Shown piece after piece: positions 33,364 to 40,585 of a stretch of DNA of 42,440 nt; position 1 is the first letter of the stretch; every line of letters starts with the position of its first letter. The stretch comes from Microgenomates group bacterium Gr01-1014_16 (lineage in GTDB: Bacteria > Patescibacteriota > Microgenomatia > CAZETR01 > Amesbacteraceae). The stretch covers positions 1-42,440 of the forward strand of contig VMGA01000011.1 in NCBI GenBank assembly GCA_007376345.1, read 5' to 3'. A program made the position numbers and the translations under genes. The notes beneath the pieces were generated by a model. That model was not told the DNA's origin and made no database searches. It saw only the letters and a list, made by a program, of their open reading frames with translations.

Positions 33364-35538
33364 ATGAAAATTACCAGTAAATCCATTGAATTGGCAGGAC
33401 GGACCCTGACGCTTGAGGTCGGCAAATATGCCCAACAGGCCACGTCTGCAGTTTACTCCCGTTATGGCGACACTTCCTTATTGGCGACTGTAGTTGCAGG
33501 CCAGGAAGATTCCAAAAAAGATTATTTTCCTCTTTCAGTGGAATATCAGGAACGTCTTTACGCCGGTGGCCGGATCAAAGGTTCCCGCTGGGTCAAGCGC
33601 GAAGGCCGTCCCACCGACGCAGAGGTCTTATCCGCGCGTTTGATCGACCGTTCCATTCGTCCCCATTTTCCCGCGTCTTTCAAAAAAGAAGTTCAGGTAA
33701 TTATTACTGTTTTGTCGGTGGACACCAAAAACGACGCCGATGTTTTAGGCATTATTGCCGCTTCCGCCGTCTTGGCCGTTTCTCCCATTCCTTGGAACGG
33801 CCCCGTCGCCGCCGTCCGCATGGGTCTGCTAGACAACCAATTGGTAGTCAATCCCGAAAATGGCAATCGCCAAGGAACCGAACTTGATTTGGTTGTTTCC
33901 AGCACCGCCAATTTAATTTGCATGCTCGAAGCCGGCGCCAAGCAAGTCCCCGAGGATTTGATGTTCACCGCTCTCGAAACCGCCCACAAAGCCAATCAGG
34001 AAATCAACAAACTCATTACCGACCTTACCGAAGCGGTAGGGCTAGATAAGTTCAACTTTAAAGAGCCGGAATTCAATTCCGAACTTGTTGCCCAAATTAG
34101 CCGCGACGCCAAAGATTTGCTCGCCGACTATGTTTCTTCCGCTTCTACCAAAGAAGGAGTAGATATTGGCGCCGCCATTTCCCAGCTTTCCCAATCGGTT
34201 GACGACAAACTTAAATCTCAGGTTCCTCTAATAATTGAAGAGCTTCTGCACAAAACAATTCGCCAAAACATTTTAGAAAAATCAAGACGCCCTGATGGTC
34301 GCAAGTTGGACGAGATCAGGCCCTTGAATATCGAAGTCGGCGTCTTACCCCGCGTCCACGGCTCCGCAATATTCCAGCGCGGCCAAACCCAGGCCCTTGT
34401 CGTAGCTACGCTTGGCGCCCCATCCCTGTCCCAATCTCTGGAATCAGCCGAAGGAGAAGAGCAAAAACGATTTATGCTGCATTACAATTTTCCTCCGTTT
34501 TCAACCGGCGAAACCGGCAGATTAGGATCCCCCGGCCGTCGCGAAATCGGCCACGGCGCTCTGGCCGAGCGGGCCCTAGTCCCCGTTATTCCCCCCGAAA
34601 CCGAATTTCCTTACGCTATCCGCGTCGTTTCCGAAATCTTGAGTTCCAATGGCTCCACATCTATGGCCAGTACTTGCGGCTCCACAATGTCTTTAATGGA
34701 TGCTGGGGTACCACTGTTAGCCCCCGTCGCCGGAATTTCTATCGGCAAAGTCGACGATGTTCTACTCACTGATATTATCGGTCTGGAAGATCATCACGGC
34801 GACATGGATTTCAAAGTCGCCGGAACACAAACAGGTATTACTGCCATCCAGCTCGATGTCAAAGTTCCGGGTCTGACTCTGGAAGTCTGCAAAGAAACCC
34901 TAGCTCGCGCCCACTCCGCCCGCATGTTCATTATGGATGCCATGTTAAAAATCTTATCTACTCATCGTCCCCAGCTCTCCAAATTTGCTCCCAAAATTAG
35001 CACGGCCATTATCCCGGTCGACAAAATCGGCGAACTCATTGGCCCCGGCGGCAAAAATATCAAAAAACTCATGGCAGATAACAGCGTGACCATCGACGTC
35101 AACGACGACGGCTCGGTTTTCGTTTCCGGTACTGATGATGCCGGTGTCACCAACGTTCTCTCCTATCTCCAGGCCATGGGCAAAGAAGTCGTCGTCGGCG
35201 AAGTTTATGAGGGCCTGGTTGCCAATATTATGCCCTTCGGCGCTTTTGTAAATATTTTGCCCGGCCGTGACGGCTTGGTTCATGTTTCCCAAATGGCCGC
35301 TGGTTTTGTTTCCGATCCCAGCACGATTGTCCAGATGGGTCAGACAGTTCGCGTTTGGGTAACCGAAGTAGATGCGACTACCGGCAAAATCGGCTTATCT
35401 ATGCTCTTCGACGATGCAGGTCAACCCCTAGTCAAAGCCCGCGAACCTCGCGAAGCCCGCCCTCCTCGCCACGACTCATTTTCAGCCCCGATGCGGCGTG
35501 GTTTCGATCGCGATCGCGCCCCTCGCCGCAGATTCTAA
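33364..35538 (+). CDS. pnp: Polyribonucleotide nucleotidyltransferase (PNPase)
   Basis: 3'-5' phosphorolytic RNase. 724 aa: first RNase PH domain (SRYGDTSLLATVVAG...YQERLYAGGRIKGSRWVKREGRPTDAEVL), helical linker, second RNase PH domain with RGQTQALVVATLG, STMSLMDAGVPL and DHHGDMDFKVAGT (catalytic Asp pair), KH domain (GELIGPGGKNIKKLM) and S1 domain (YEGLVANIMPFGAFVNILPGRDGLVHVSQMA). It ends in a short Arg-rich tail (RRGFDRDRAPRRRF). Probably works with the RNase J at 40.6 kb in RNA decay. Confidence 0.98.
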   Translation: MKITSKSIELAGRTLTLEVGKYAQQATSAVYSRYGDTSLLATVVAGQEDSKKDYFPLSVEYQERLYAGGRIKGSRWVKREGRPTDAEVLSARLIDRSIRPHFPASFKKEVQVIITVLSVDTKNDADVLGIIAASAVLAVSPIPWNGPVAAVRMGLLDNQLVVNPENGNRQGTELDLVVSSTANLICMLEAGAKQVPEDLMFTALETAHKANQEINKLITDLTEAVGLDKFNFKEPEFNSELVAQISRDAKDLLADYVSSASTKEGVDIGAAISQLSQSVDDKLKSQVPLIIEELLHKTIRQNILEKSRRPDGRKLDEIRPLNIEVGVLPRVHGSAIFQRGQTQALVVATLGAPSLSQSLESAEGEEQKRFMLHYNFPPFSTGETGRLGSPGRREIGHGALAERALVPVIPPETEFPYAIRVVSEILSSNGSTSMASTCGSTMSLMDAGVPLLAPVAGISIGKVDDVLLTDIIGLEDHHGDMDFKVAGTQTGITAIQLDVKVPGLTLEVCKETLARAHSARMFIMDAMLKILSTHRPQLSKFAPKISTAIIPVDKIGELIGPGGKNIKKLMADNSVTIDVNDDGSVFVSGTDDAGVTNVLSYLQAMGKEVVVGEVYEGLVANIMPFGAFVNILPGRDGLVHVSQMAAGFVSDPSTIVQMGQTVRVWVTEVDATTGKIGLSMLFDDAGQPLVKAREPREARPPRHDSFSAPMRRGFDRDRAPRRRF

Positions 35539-35545
35539 TCAGAAT

Positions 35546-36088
35546 ATGTCCAATTCACTCCTTGCCCAATCGGCAAAATTAAAAAAACAAGCCGATAAAA
35601 TACTCTTCAAATCAGATTTAGTAAAAATTCTGGAAAAGTTTGGGAAAGTTGAGTTTACCGGCAGCTACAATTACGATTTAATACTCAATCCGGATATCGA
35701 CCTGTATTTGGTCGTTGATGAACCAAACAAAAAAATTACCCAGGACTTAGTCAATCAATTTATAGATCAAGGTTTTTGGAACCGCATCAAATACGCCGAC
35801 TTCGTAAATTTTCCTTATCCAAACGCTCTGGAATCATTAAACAAATCTTTTTATATCGGTCTAAAAGCAAATATTAACGATCTTGAATGGAAAGTTGATA
35901 TTTGGATTGTTTCCGCAAAACAATCAGAAGATTTTAGATATCCTTGGATCAAACAAAAATTAGATGCCAATACAAAATCAATAATATTAAATTTAAAAAA
36001 CGATCCCAATCGGGGATCGATAACCTCATTTGCCATTTACGACGCAGTTTTAAATAATGGTGTCACTTCAATAGAAGAACTCAAGTAA
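35546..36088 (+). CDS. Nucleotidyltransferase-domain protein
   Basis: 180 aa from the ATG at 35546 (MSNSLLAQSAKLKKQ); the track start lies inside pnp. FTGSYNYDLILNPDIDLYLVVDEP carries the GS...DxD signature of the pol-beta superfamily, and KVDIWIV supplies a third Asp. Similar to small single-domain nucleotidyltransferases with an unknown substrate. Seven nt after pnp; much lower GC than pnp, so probably acquired separately. Confidence 0.6.
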   Translation: MSNSLLAQSAKLKKQADKILFKSDLVKILEKFGKVEFTGSYNYDLILNPDIDLYLVVDEPNKKITQDLVNQFIDQGFWNRIKYADFVNFPYPNALESLNKSFYIGLKANINDLEWKVDIWIVSAKQSEDFRYPWIKQKLDANTKSIILNLKNDPNRGSITSFAIYDAVLNNGVTSIEELK

Positions 36089-36091
36089 TAC

Positions 36092-36120
36092 TTGACATAA
36101 GATCTTACATACAATATCAT
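36092..36120 (+). promoter_or_regulatory. Promoter with palindromic spacer for the Phd/RelE-type pair
   Basis: Perfect TTGACA, 17-bp spacer, TATCAT (5/6). The spacer holds the perfect palindrome taagatctta (36098-36107), a likely operator for antitoxin autorepression. The -10 ends exactly 6 nt before GTG 36127. Confidence 0.7.
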
Positions 36121-36126
36121 GTATTC

Positions 36127-36405
36127 GTGAACTTACTTCCTCACATGGTTTCGGCTTCTGACTTACAGCGCGATTCGGCTCGGATTATCAGCCTGGCCAT
36201 GTCCGGTGACGACCCGGTATTTGTAGTCAAAAACAATAGACCCCAGGCGGCAGTTATCAACTTAAGAAGACTTAAATATTTAATAGATAAAACCACCGAT
36301 TGGGAAACAAGGGATGCCTTAGAAGCAATTAGAATTGGTGAAAAAGAGCTTAAGCAAGGTAAATTAAAGTCAACCACGGATTTTTCGGAGTTTTTAAATG
36401 ATTAA
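36127..36405 (+). CDS. Phd/YefM-family antitoxin
   Basis: 92 aa from GTG 36127 (86 aa if ATG 36145 is used). MVSASDLQRDSARIISLAMSGDDPVFVVKNNRPQAAVINLRRLKYL is the Phd/YefM DNA-binding fold. The C-terminal part (LEAIRIGEKELKQGKLKSTTDFSEFL) is the toxin-wrapping arm. The GTG start would be leaderless; the ATG has no good ribosome site either. Overlaps the toxin gene by 8 nt. Confidence 0.8.
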   Translation: MNLLPHMVSASDLQRDSARIISLAMSGDDPVFVVKNNRPQAAVINLRRLKYLIDKTTDWETRDALEAIRIGEKELKQGKLKSTTDFSEFLND

Positions 36406-36667
36406 ACGATTTCGTTACTCCTCTCTCTTCGAGAAAAAACTTCGGTCTTACACCAAAGAGCAAAGACAGGAAATAATAGCGGAGATTGAAACATTTGCTC
36501 AAGACCCATTCGCAATACATCTTCGCACCCATCCCCTCCGACCTCCAATGGCCGGCCAATATTCATTCTCAATATTCCCGAATTTACTCATCACTTTTCG
36601 TTTCTTAAAGCCCGATCATTCTGAAGTAATATTTTACGATATCGGAGGTCATGAGATATATAAATAA
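36398..36667 (+). CDS. RelE/ParE-superfamily toxin (YafQ/RelE-like)
   Basis: 89 aa. FRYSSLFEKKLRSYTKEQRQEIIAEIETFAQDPF, then HPLRPPMAGQYSFSIFPNLLITFRFLKPDHSEVIFYDIGGHEIYK, the compact RelE fold with C-terminal His/Tyr. Likely ribosome-dependent mRNA endonuclease. Intact, unlike the hicA and vapC remnants in the same window. Confidence 0.8.
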   Translation: MIKRFRYSSLFEKKLRSYTKEQRQEIIAEIETFAQDPFAIHLRTHPLRPPMAGQYSFSIFPNLLITFRFLKPDHSEVIFYDIGGHEIYK

Positions 36668-36693
36668 TCTCCTTCACAGTGTAAACTAATGCT

Positions 36694-37734
36694 ATGGACG
36701 AGCTAACAGCGGATATTCAAAAGCTCCAGGATCAGGTCAATGCCGCATCATTGCCGGCCGATCTCAAAGAAAAAGTCGACGGCATGTTGAGCCGGCTTAC
36801 CCGCCAGTTCAAATCCGGCGGCTCCGTTCCGGAGTTCGACCAAACTGCCCATTATGTGGACTGGATTACCCACTTACCTTGGAACACAACTACCAAAGAT
36901 ATTTTAGATCTCAAACACACCGGGGCGGTTCTGGATTCTCACCACTATGGCCTGGAAGATCTAAAGCAGCGTATTCTCGAATACGTTTCTGTCTTAGTCC
37001 TCAATGAATCAAAAAACAATATTTATCACGCCCCGATATTATTGTTAGTTGGTTTGGTGGGCACCGGCAAAACTACCCTAGCCGCCAGCATTGCCGAAGC
37101 CCTGGGTCGCAAATTTGTCCGTATTCCCTTTGGCGGCATGAGCTCGGCTTTAGATTTGCGCGGCCAGTCCCGCGTCCATCCCGAGGCCGAACCCGGCCAA
37201 ATTATCAAAAATATCCGCCGGGCCGCCGTCAAAAACCCGGTTATTCTTCTGGATGAAATCGACCGCATCTCTCCTTCCGCTCACGGCGAAATCATGGGCG
37301 TCTTAGTAGAATTGCTAGATCCCGAGCAAAACGCCACTTTTGTTGATCATTATATCGATCATCCTTTCGATCTTTCCCAGGCTCTGTTTATCGCCACTTC
37401 CAATAATACGACCAATATTAGTACTGCCGTCATGGACCGGCTCGAACCTCTGACTATGCCTTCTTATTCCGACCAAGAAAAAATTGTTATCGCAAAAAGT
37501 TACGTCTTGCCCAAGACTATTAAAAACGCCGGCTTGCCGGAAAATGCGCTCAAGATCGATGACGCCGTCTGGCCCAAAGTCGTCCGTCCCCTTGGCTTCG
37601 ACTCCGGAATTAGAACTCTGGAGCGGACCATCGAAGGCATGGTGCGCAAAACCTCCAAAATGCTCGTCGAAGGCCAAGGTCAGCAATTCGTCGTCACCGA
37701 AGCCAATTTAAAGCAATTCCTCCCCACATATTGA
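36694..37734 (+). CDS. Lon-type AAA+ ATPase lacking the protease domain
   Basis: 346 aa corresponding to the middle of Lon: helical segment and WITHLPWNTTTKDILDLKHTGAVLDSHHYGLEDLKQRILEYV, Walker A VGLVGTGKTTL, the Lon signature FGGMSSALDLRGQSRVHPEAEPGQII, Walker B VILLDEIDRIS, arginine-finger region SNNTTNISTAVMDRLEPL, and the small domain ending FDSGIRTLERTIEGMVRK. It stops where the S16 Ser/Lys protease domain should begin, and also lacks the N-terminal LAN domain. Probably an unfoldase/chaperone. TAAACT lies 6 nt before the ATG. Confidence 0.85.
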   Translation: MDELTADIQKLQDQVNAASLPADLKEKVDGMLSRLTRQFKSGGSVPEFDQTAHYVDWITHLPWNTTTKDILDLKHTGAVLDSHHYGLEDLKQRILEYVSVLVLNESKNNIYHAPILLLVGLVGTGKTTLAASIAEALGRKFVRIPFGGMSSALDLRGQSRVHPEAEPGQIIKNIRRAAVKNPVILLDEIDRISPSAHGEIMGVLVELLDPEQNATFVDHYIDHPFDLSQALFIATSNNTTNISTAVMDRLEPLTMPSYSDQEKIVIAKSYVLPKTIKNAGLPENALKIDDAVWPKVVRPLGFDSGIRTLERTIEGMVRKTSKMLVEGQGQQFVVTEANLKQFLPTY

Positions 37735-38234
37735 TGAAAATTGCCGTTCTCTCCGATACTCACGATCATATTTGGAACTTAAATAAAGCTCTTCAATTAA
37801 TTAAAGAGCAGAAATGCGAGTGCCTAATTCACTGCGGCGATTTCTGCGCGCCCTTTACCGCCGCCATTTTATCTACAGCCGGACTTACGGTTTATGCGTG
37901 TTTTGGCAACAATGACGAAGACCAATACGCCATTGCCAAAAGATTAAAAGCCGCAGAATTTTTTTCGATTGGCCAGGAATTTGGCGAAATAGAGCTAGAT
38001 TCCAAAAAAATCGCCTTCTGCCATTATCCCAAACTCGGTGAATTATTAGCAAAAACGGGGGGTTATTCCGCCGTATTTCATGGTCACACCCACGAGGCTT
38101 ATCAAAAACAAGTTAGCAAGACGCTTTTAGCCAACCCCGGCTCCGTCTGCGGCATCATCGGCGGCAAACCCTCCCAAGCTTCCTTTGGTCTCTATAATAC
38201 GGAACTTAATTCATTTGAATTGATTAACCTCTAA
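37734..38234 (+). CDS. Metallophosphoesterase, YfcE/MJ0936 family
   Basis: 166 aa from the ATG at 37734 (overlapping the preceding TGA stop by 1 nt); the track start is an upstream TTG. Calcineurin-like motifs: LSDTHDH (DxH), HCGDFC (GD), FGNNDED (GNxD), FCHYP, FHGHTHEAY (GHTH). Small cytosolic phosphodiesterase, substrate unknown. Coupled to the Lon-like ATPase. Confidence 0.88.
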   Translation: MKIAVLSDTHDHIWNLNKALQLIKEQKCECLIHCGDFCAPFTAAILSTAGLTVYACFGNNDEDQYAIAKRLKAAEFFSIGQEFGEIELDSKKIAFCHYPKLGELLAKTGGYSAVFHGHTHEAYQKQVSKTLLANPGSVCGIIGGKPSQASFGLYNTELNSFELINL

Positions 38235-38243
38235 AACATCTAT

Positions 38244-38267
38244 TTACCATACTCTGTAGTATGGTAA
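38244..38267. repeat. Perfect 10-bp inverted repeat before def
   Basis: ttaccatact-ctgt-agtatggtaa. No T-run follows, so not a standard terminator. It covers the first possible def ATG (38261), so it may be an operator or an RNA hairpin affecting def initiation. Confidence 0.55.
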
Positions 38268-38278
38268 TTAATAAACAT

Positions 38279-38836
38279 ATGTCTACAAAAACAATTAAAA
38301 CTGAGGTCAATCAATTCAGCCGAATTTTGGATACATTTCCTGAAATTCGATATTTGGGTGACCCCGTTTTACGAGCTAAGACTAGTGAAGTAAGCTTGAA
38401 AGAAGGAACTGAAATCGGAAAAAAACTTGGAGATACTCTGATTAATTATCGGAAACTGGTTGGTTACGGCCGGGGATTGGCAGCTCCCCAAATCGGTCTG
38501 AGTAGATCTGTATTTGTCACCTACGTTAATGATGAAGTCCAAACATATATCAATCCCCGTATTATTAAGTTTTCAGACGAGAAAAATTTATACCGTGAAC
38601 TCTGTCTCAGTTGTGTAATGATGTGGGCAGACGTCAAAAGATATGCCAGCATAGTTATGCAATGGACGGATTCTAAAGGCCAACTTCAGGAGCAGGAAGC
38701 GACCGGCACTTTGGCCAGGCTGTGGCAGCATGAAGAGGCCCATCTCCGGGGCATTCCCAATTTAGACCGGGCGGAACCGGGAACCATGGAATTTGCCTTA
38801 TCCGATCCGCTGCAGGAAAAACTTAGGCTGGTATGA
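38279..38836 (+). CDS. def: Peptide deformylase
   Basis: Removes formyl groups from new proteins. Motif 1 GRGLAAPQIGLSRS, motif 2 ELCLSC (usually EGCLS; the metal-binding Cys is kept), motif 3 HEEAHLRG (usually HExDHLxG; both His and the Glu kept). About 185 aa from ATG 38279; an ATG at 38261 is possible but lies in a hairpin arm. Works before the methionine aminopeptidase encoded at 3.3 kb. The substitutions in motifs 2 and 3 are unusual but leave the metal ligands intact. Confidence 0.85.
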   Translation: MSTKTIKTEVNQFSRILDTFPEIRYLGDPVLRAKTSEVSLKEGTEIGKKLGDTLINYRKLVGYGRGLAAPQIGLSRSVFVTYVNDEVQTYINPRIIKFSDEKNLYRELCLSCVMMWADVKRYASIVMQWTDSKGQLQEQEATGTLARLWQHEEAHLRGIPNLDRAEPGTMEFALSDPLQEKLRLV

Positions 38837-38857
38837 CCACTGATCAAAAAACTAAAG

Positions 38858-38936
38858 TTGGAAAAGTTGGCAAGTTGTTATATAATGTAACCACTAAAAC
38901 CCTCCACGTCTGCGCAAGTACACGTGGAGTTTTTTG
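38858..38936 (+). promoter_or_regulatory. Promoter followed at once by a terminator hairpin, upstream of the NYN gene
   Basis: TTGGAA, 17-bp spacer, TATAAT (38881-38886). The start near 38893 is only about 10 nt before CTCCACGT-12-ACGTGGAG (38902-38929) with six T. This yields either a very short RNA or an attenuated leader for the NYN gene, whose ATG is 7 nt after the T-run. Confidence 0.65.
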
Positions 38937-38942
38937 TTTCTT

Positions 38943-39476
38943 ATGATAAGCAACAAAGATAGCGCCCTAATCTTAGTAGACGGTAGCAACTTCTATTACA
39001 AACTCAAGGATTTAAGTCTAGAACAAGAAAAATTTGATTTCACAAAATTTTCCGAATGGCTGTCGGAAACGAAAAAATTTAAAGTAATTTATTATGTGGG
39101 GGCTGTCCGGCAAGAGCCTAAAAATGCCAAAAGTAAGATCTTATATGCAAAACAAAGGTCCTTCCTTTCTCAGCTCCAAAAGCAAGGAGTTAATGTTGAA
39201 TTAGGGTACATAATGAAGTCAGACGGGTATCATGAGAAAGGAGTCGATGTAAAAATCGCTACAGACCTACTTGTTGGTACTTACGAGAACCTATTCACTA
39301 AAGCATTTCTGGTTAGTTCTGATACAGACTTGCTTCCTGCAGTAGAAAAAACCATTTCAAAAGGTAAATTAGTAGAATTCGTCGGATTTGCACATCTACC
39401 CAGTTATGCCTTAATTCGTAAATGTTCGTCTTCTCGACTCCTCCACAAAGAAGACCTCATGAAATTTAATTTATGA
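38943..39476 (+). CDS. NYN-domain (PIN-like, LabA/DUF88) ribonuclease-like protein
   Basis: About 177 aa from ATG 38943 (MISNKDSALILVDGSNFYY); the track start is a TTG three codons upstream. Acidic residues of the PIN-like site: LVDGSNFYY, GVDVKIATDLLVG, LVSSDTDLLPAV. Probable RNase or RNA-processing factor. Overlaps the HD-type gene by 4 nt (ATGA). A promoter-terminator leader precedes it. Confidence 0.83.
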   Translation: MISNKDSALILVDGSNFYYKLKDLSLEQEKFDFTKFSEWLSETKKFKVIYYVGAVRQEPKNAKSKILYAKQRSFLSQLQKQGVNVELGYIMKSDGYHEKGVDVKIATDLLVGTYENLFTKAFLVSSDTDLLPAVEKTISKGKLVEFVGFAHLPSYALIRKCSSSRLLHKEDLMKFNL

Positions 39477-39892
39477 AAATTTTAGAGATTTACGCCAAAT
39501 ATAAGATTCCTCCTCAGCTTCAAACTCACCAACTGCGAGTGGCAGCTGTGTCCAAACTAATTTGCAACAACTTGAAAAATTTTTCCGAAACAGAAATAGT
39601 TGTAAAAAATTCTTTAAACAACAATTTACCTTTAAAAATTTGTGCGTGTTGTGATTTTAGGGTAACACCGCATGCTGTAACTTCTTTGCGGGAGAGATTG
39701 GATGAAGCCAGAGCTCGTTGTAATAACAACCTTAAAATGATTCAAAGTGACCCGGAAAAATTTGAGGCCGCCAGAGCTGCCTTGATCAACATAGAAAAAG
39801 AGATATTTTCATCTAGCTCCATCAAACCCGAAGATATAAACGATGAAAGCGCCCGAGATGTTATTGAAGATTTAAAATCAATGGATATTTGA
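39473..39892 (+). pseudogene. HD-domain protein with the catalytic core deleted in frame
   Basis: 139 aa. The N terminus YKIPPQLQTHQLRVAAVSKLICNNL is the first helix pair of CPR HD-domain proteins. After VVKNSL the expected LLHDMGN core is missing, and the sequence resumes at NNNLPLKICACCDFRVTPHAVTSLRERLDEARAR, the C-terminal part of the same family. Roughly 70 or more residues including the HD dyad are gone without a frame change. A helical tail continues to the stop. It may still be expressed, coupled to the NYN gene, but should not be a phosphohydrolase. Confidence 0.65.
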
Positions 39893-39899
39893 CCAATTT

Positions 39900-39936
39900 C
39901 CCTCTCCTAATCTAGGAGAGGGATCAAGGGTGAGGT
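39900..39936. repeat. REP-like palindromic repeat, copy B
   Basis: Perfect 10-bp inverted repeat ccctctccta-atc-taggagaggg followed by atcaagggtgagg. Same plan as copy A at 24198. It lies in the 53-bp gap before the UDG-like gene. Confidence 0.65.
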
Positions 39937-39945
39937 ATTAAAATT

Positions 39946-40584
39946 ATGACCATATCAGAAAAGCAACAACAACTAAATAAAATCGCCGAGGAAATTAAAG
40001 CCTTCAAAGGCCTCGAAATTGCTAAAAATTCCACCCATGCCGTTCCTGGCGAGGGCGATCCGAATGCTCAAATAATGATGGTGGGGGAGGCTCCGGGCCA
40101 GCTGGAAAACTCCACCGGTCGGCCTTTCGTCGGCCAGTCCGGTCAACTGATGCGCAAAACTTTGACCGAAACCACCGGCATTACGCCGGAAGAAGTTTTC
40201 ATTACAAATATTGTAAAATTCAGGCCGCCGGACAACCGCGATCCCACACCAGATGAGATCGAAGTTTGTCGCGATTGGCTCGATCGCCAGATAAATATTA
40301 TCCAGCCCAAAATCATCTGCACCCTGGGCCGTTTCAGTATGGCCAAATTTATTCCCGACGTGTCTATCAGCCGCGTCCACGGCCAGCCCCGTTTCGTCGA
40401 GTTTTTGGGTCAAAAATATATTATATTTCCCATGTATCACCCTGCCGCGGCCCTAAGAGGTACAACCGTTCTCAACGAATTTAAGCAGGATTTTGTAAAA
40501 TTAAAGAATATGTTAAATCCGGTTTCGATGCCCCAAAATATCCCTGAAGAAAAGCCAATAATCACTCAACCTAGCCTTTTTTGA
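39946..40584 (+). CDS. Family 4-type uracil-DNA glycosylase-like protein, most Fe-S cysteines lost
   Basis: 212 aa. Active-site motif GEAPGQLENSTGRPFVGQSG, NIVKFRPPDNRDPTPDEIEVCRDWL, and the C-terminal HPAAAL. In family 4 enzymes an N-terminal CxxC and the Cys of NIVKCRPP help bind a 4Fe-4S cluster. Here these read AFKGL and NIVKFRPP, so only the Cys of EVCRDW remains. The protein ends in QPSLF, a consensus-like sliding-clamp binding pentapeptide. Likely base-excision repair enzyme in a cluster-free form. One base separates its stop from the RNase J start. Confidence 0.85.
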   Translation: MTISEKQQQLNKIAEEIKAFKGLEIAKNSTHAVPGEGDPNAQIMMVGEAPGQLENSTGRPFVGQSGQLMRKTLTETTGITPEEVFITNIVKFRPPDNRDPTPDEIEVCRDWLDRQINIIQPKIICTLGRFSMAKFIPDVSISRVHGQPRFVEFLGQKYIIFPMYHPAAALRGTTVLNEFKQDFVKLKNMLNPVSMPQNIPEEKPIITQPSLF

Positions 40585-40585
40585 T

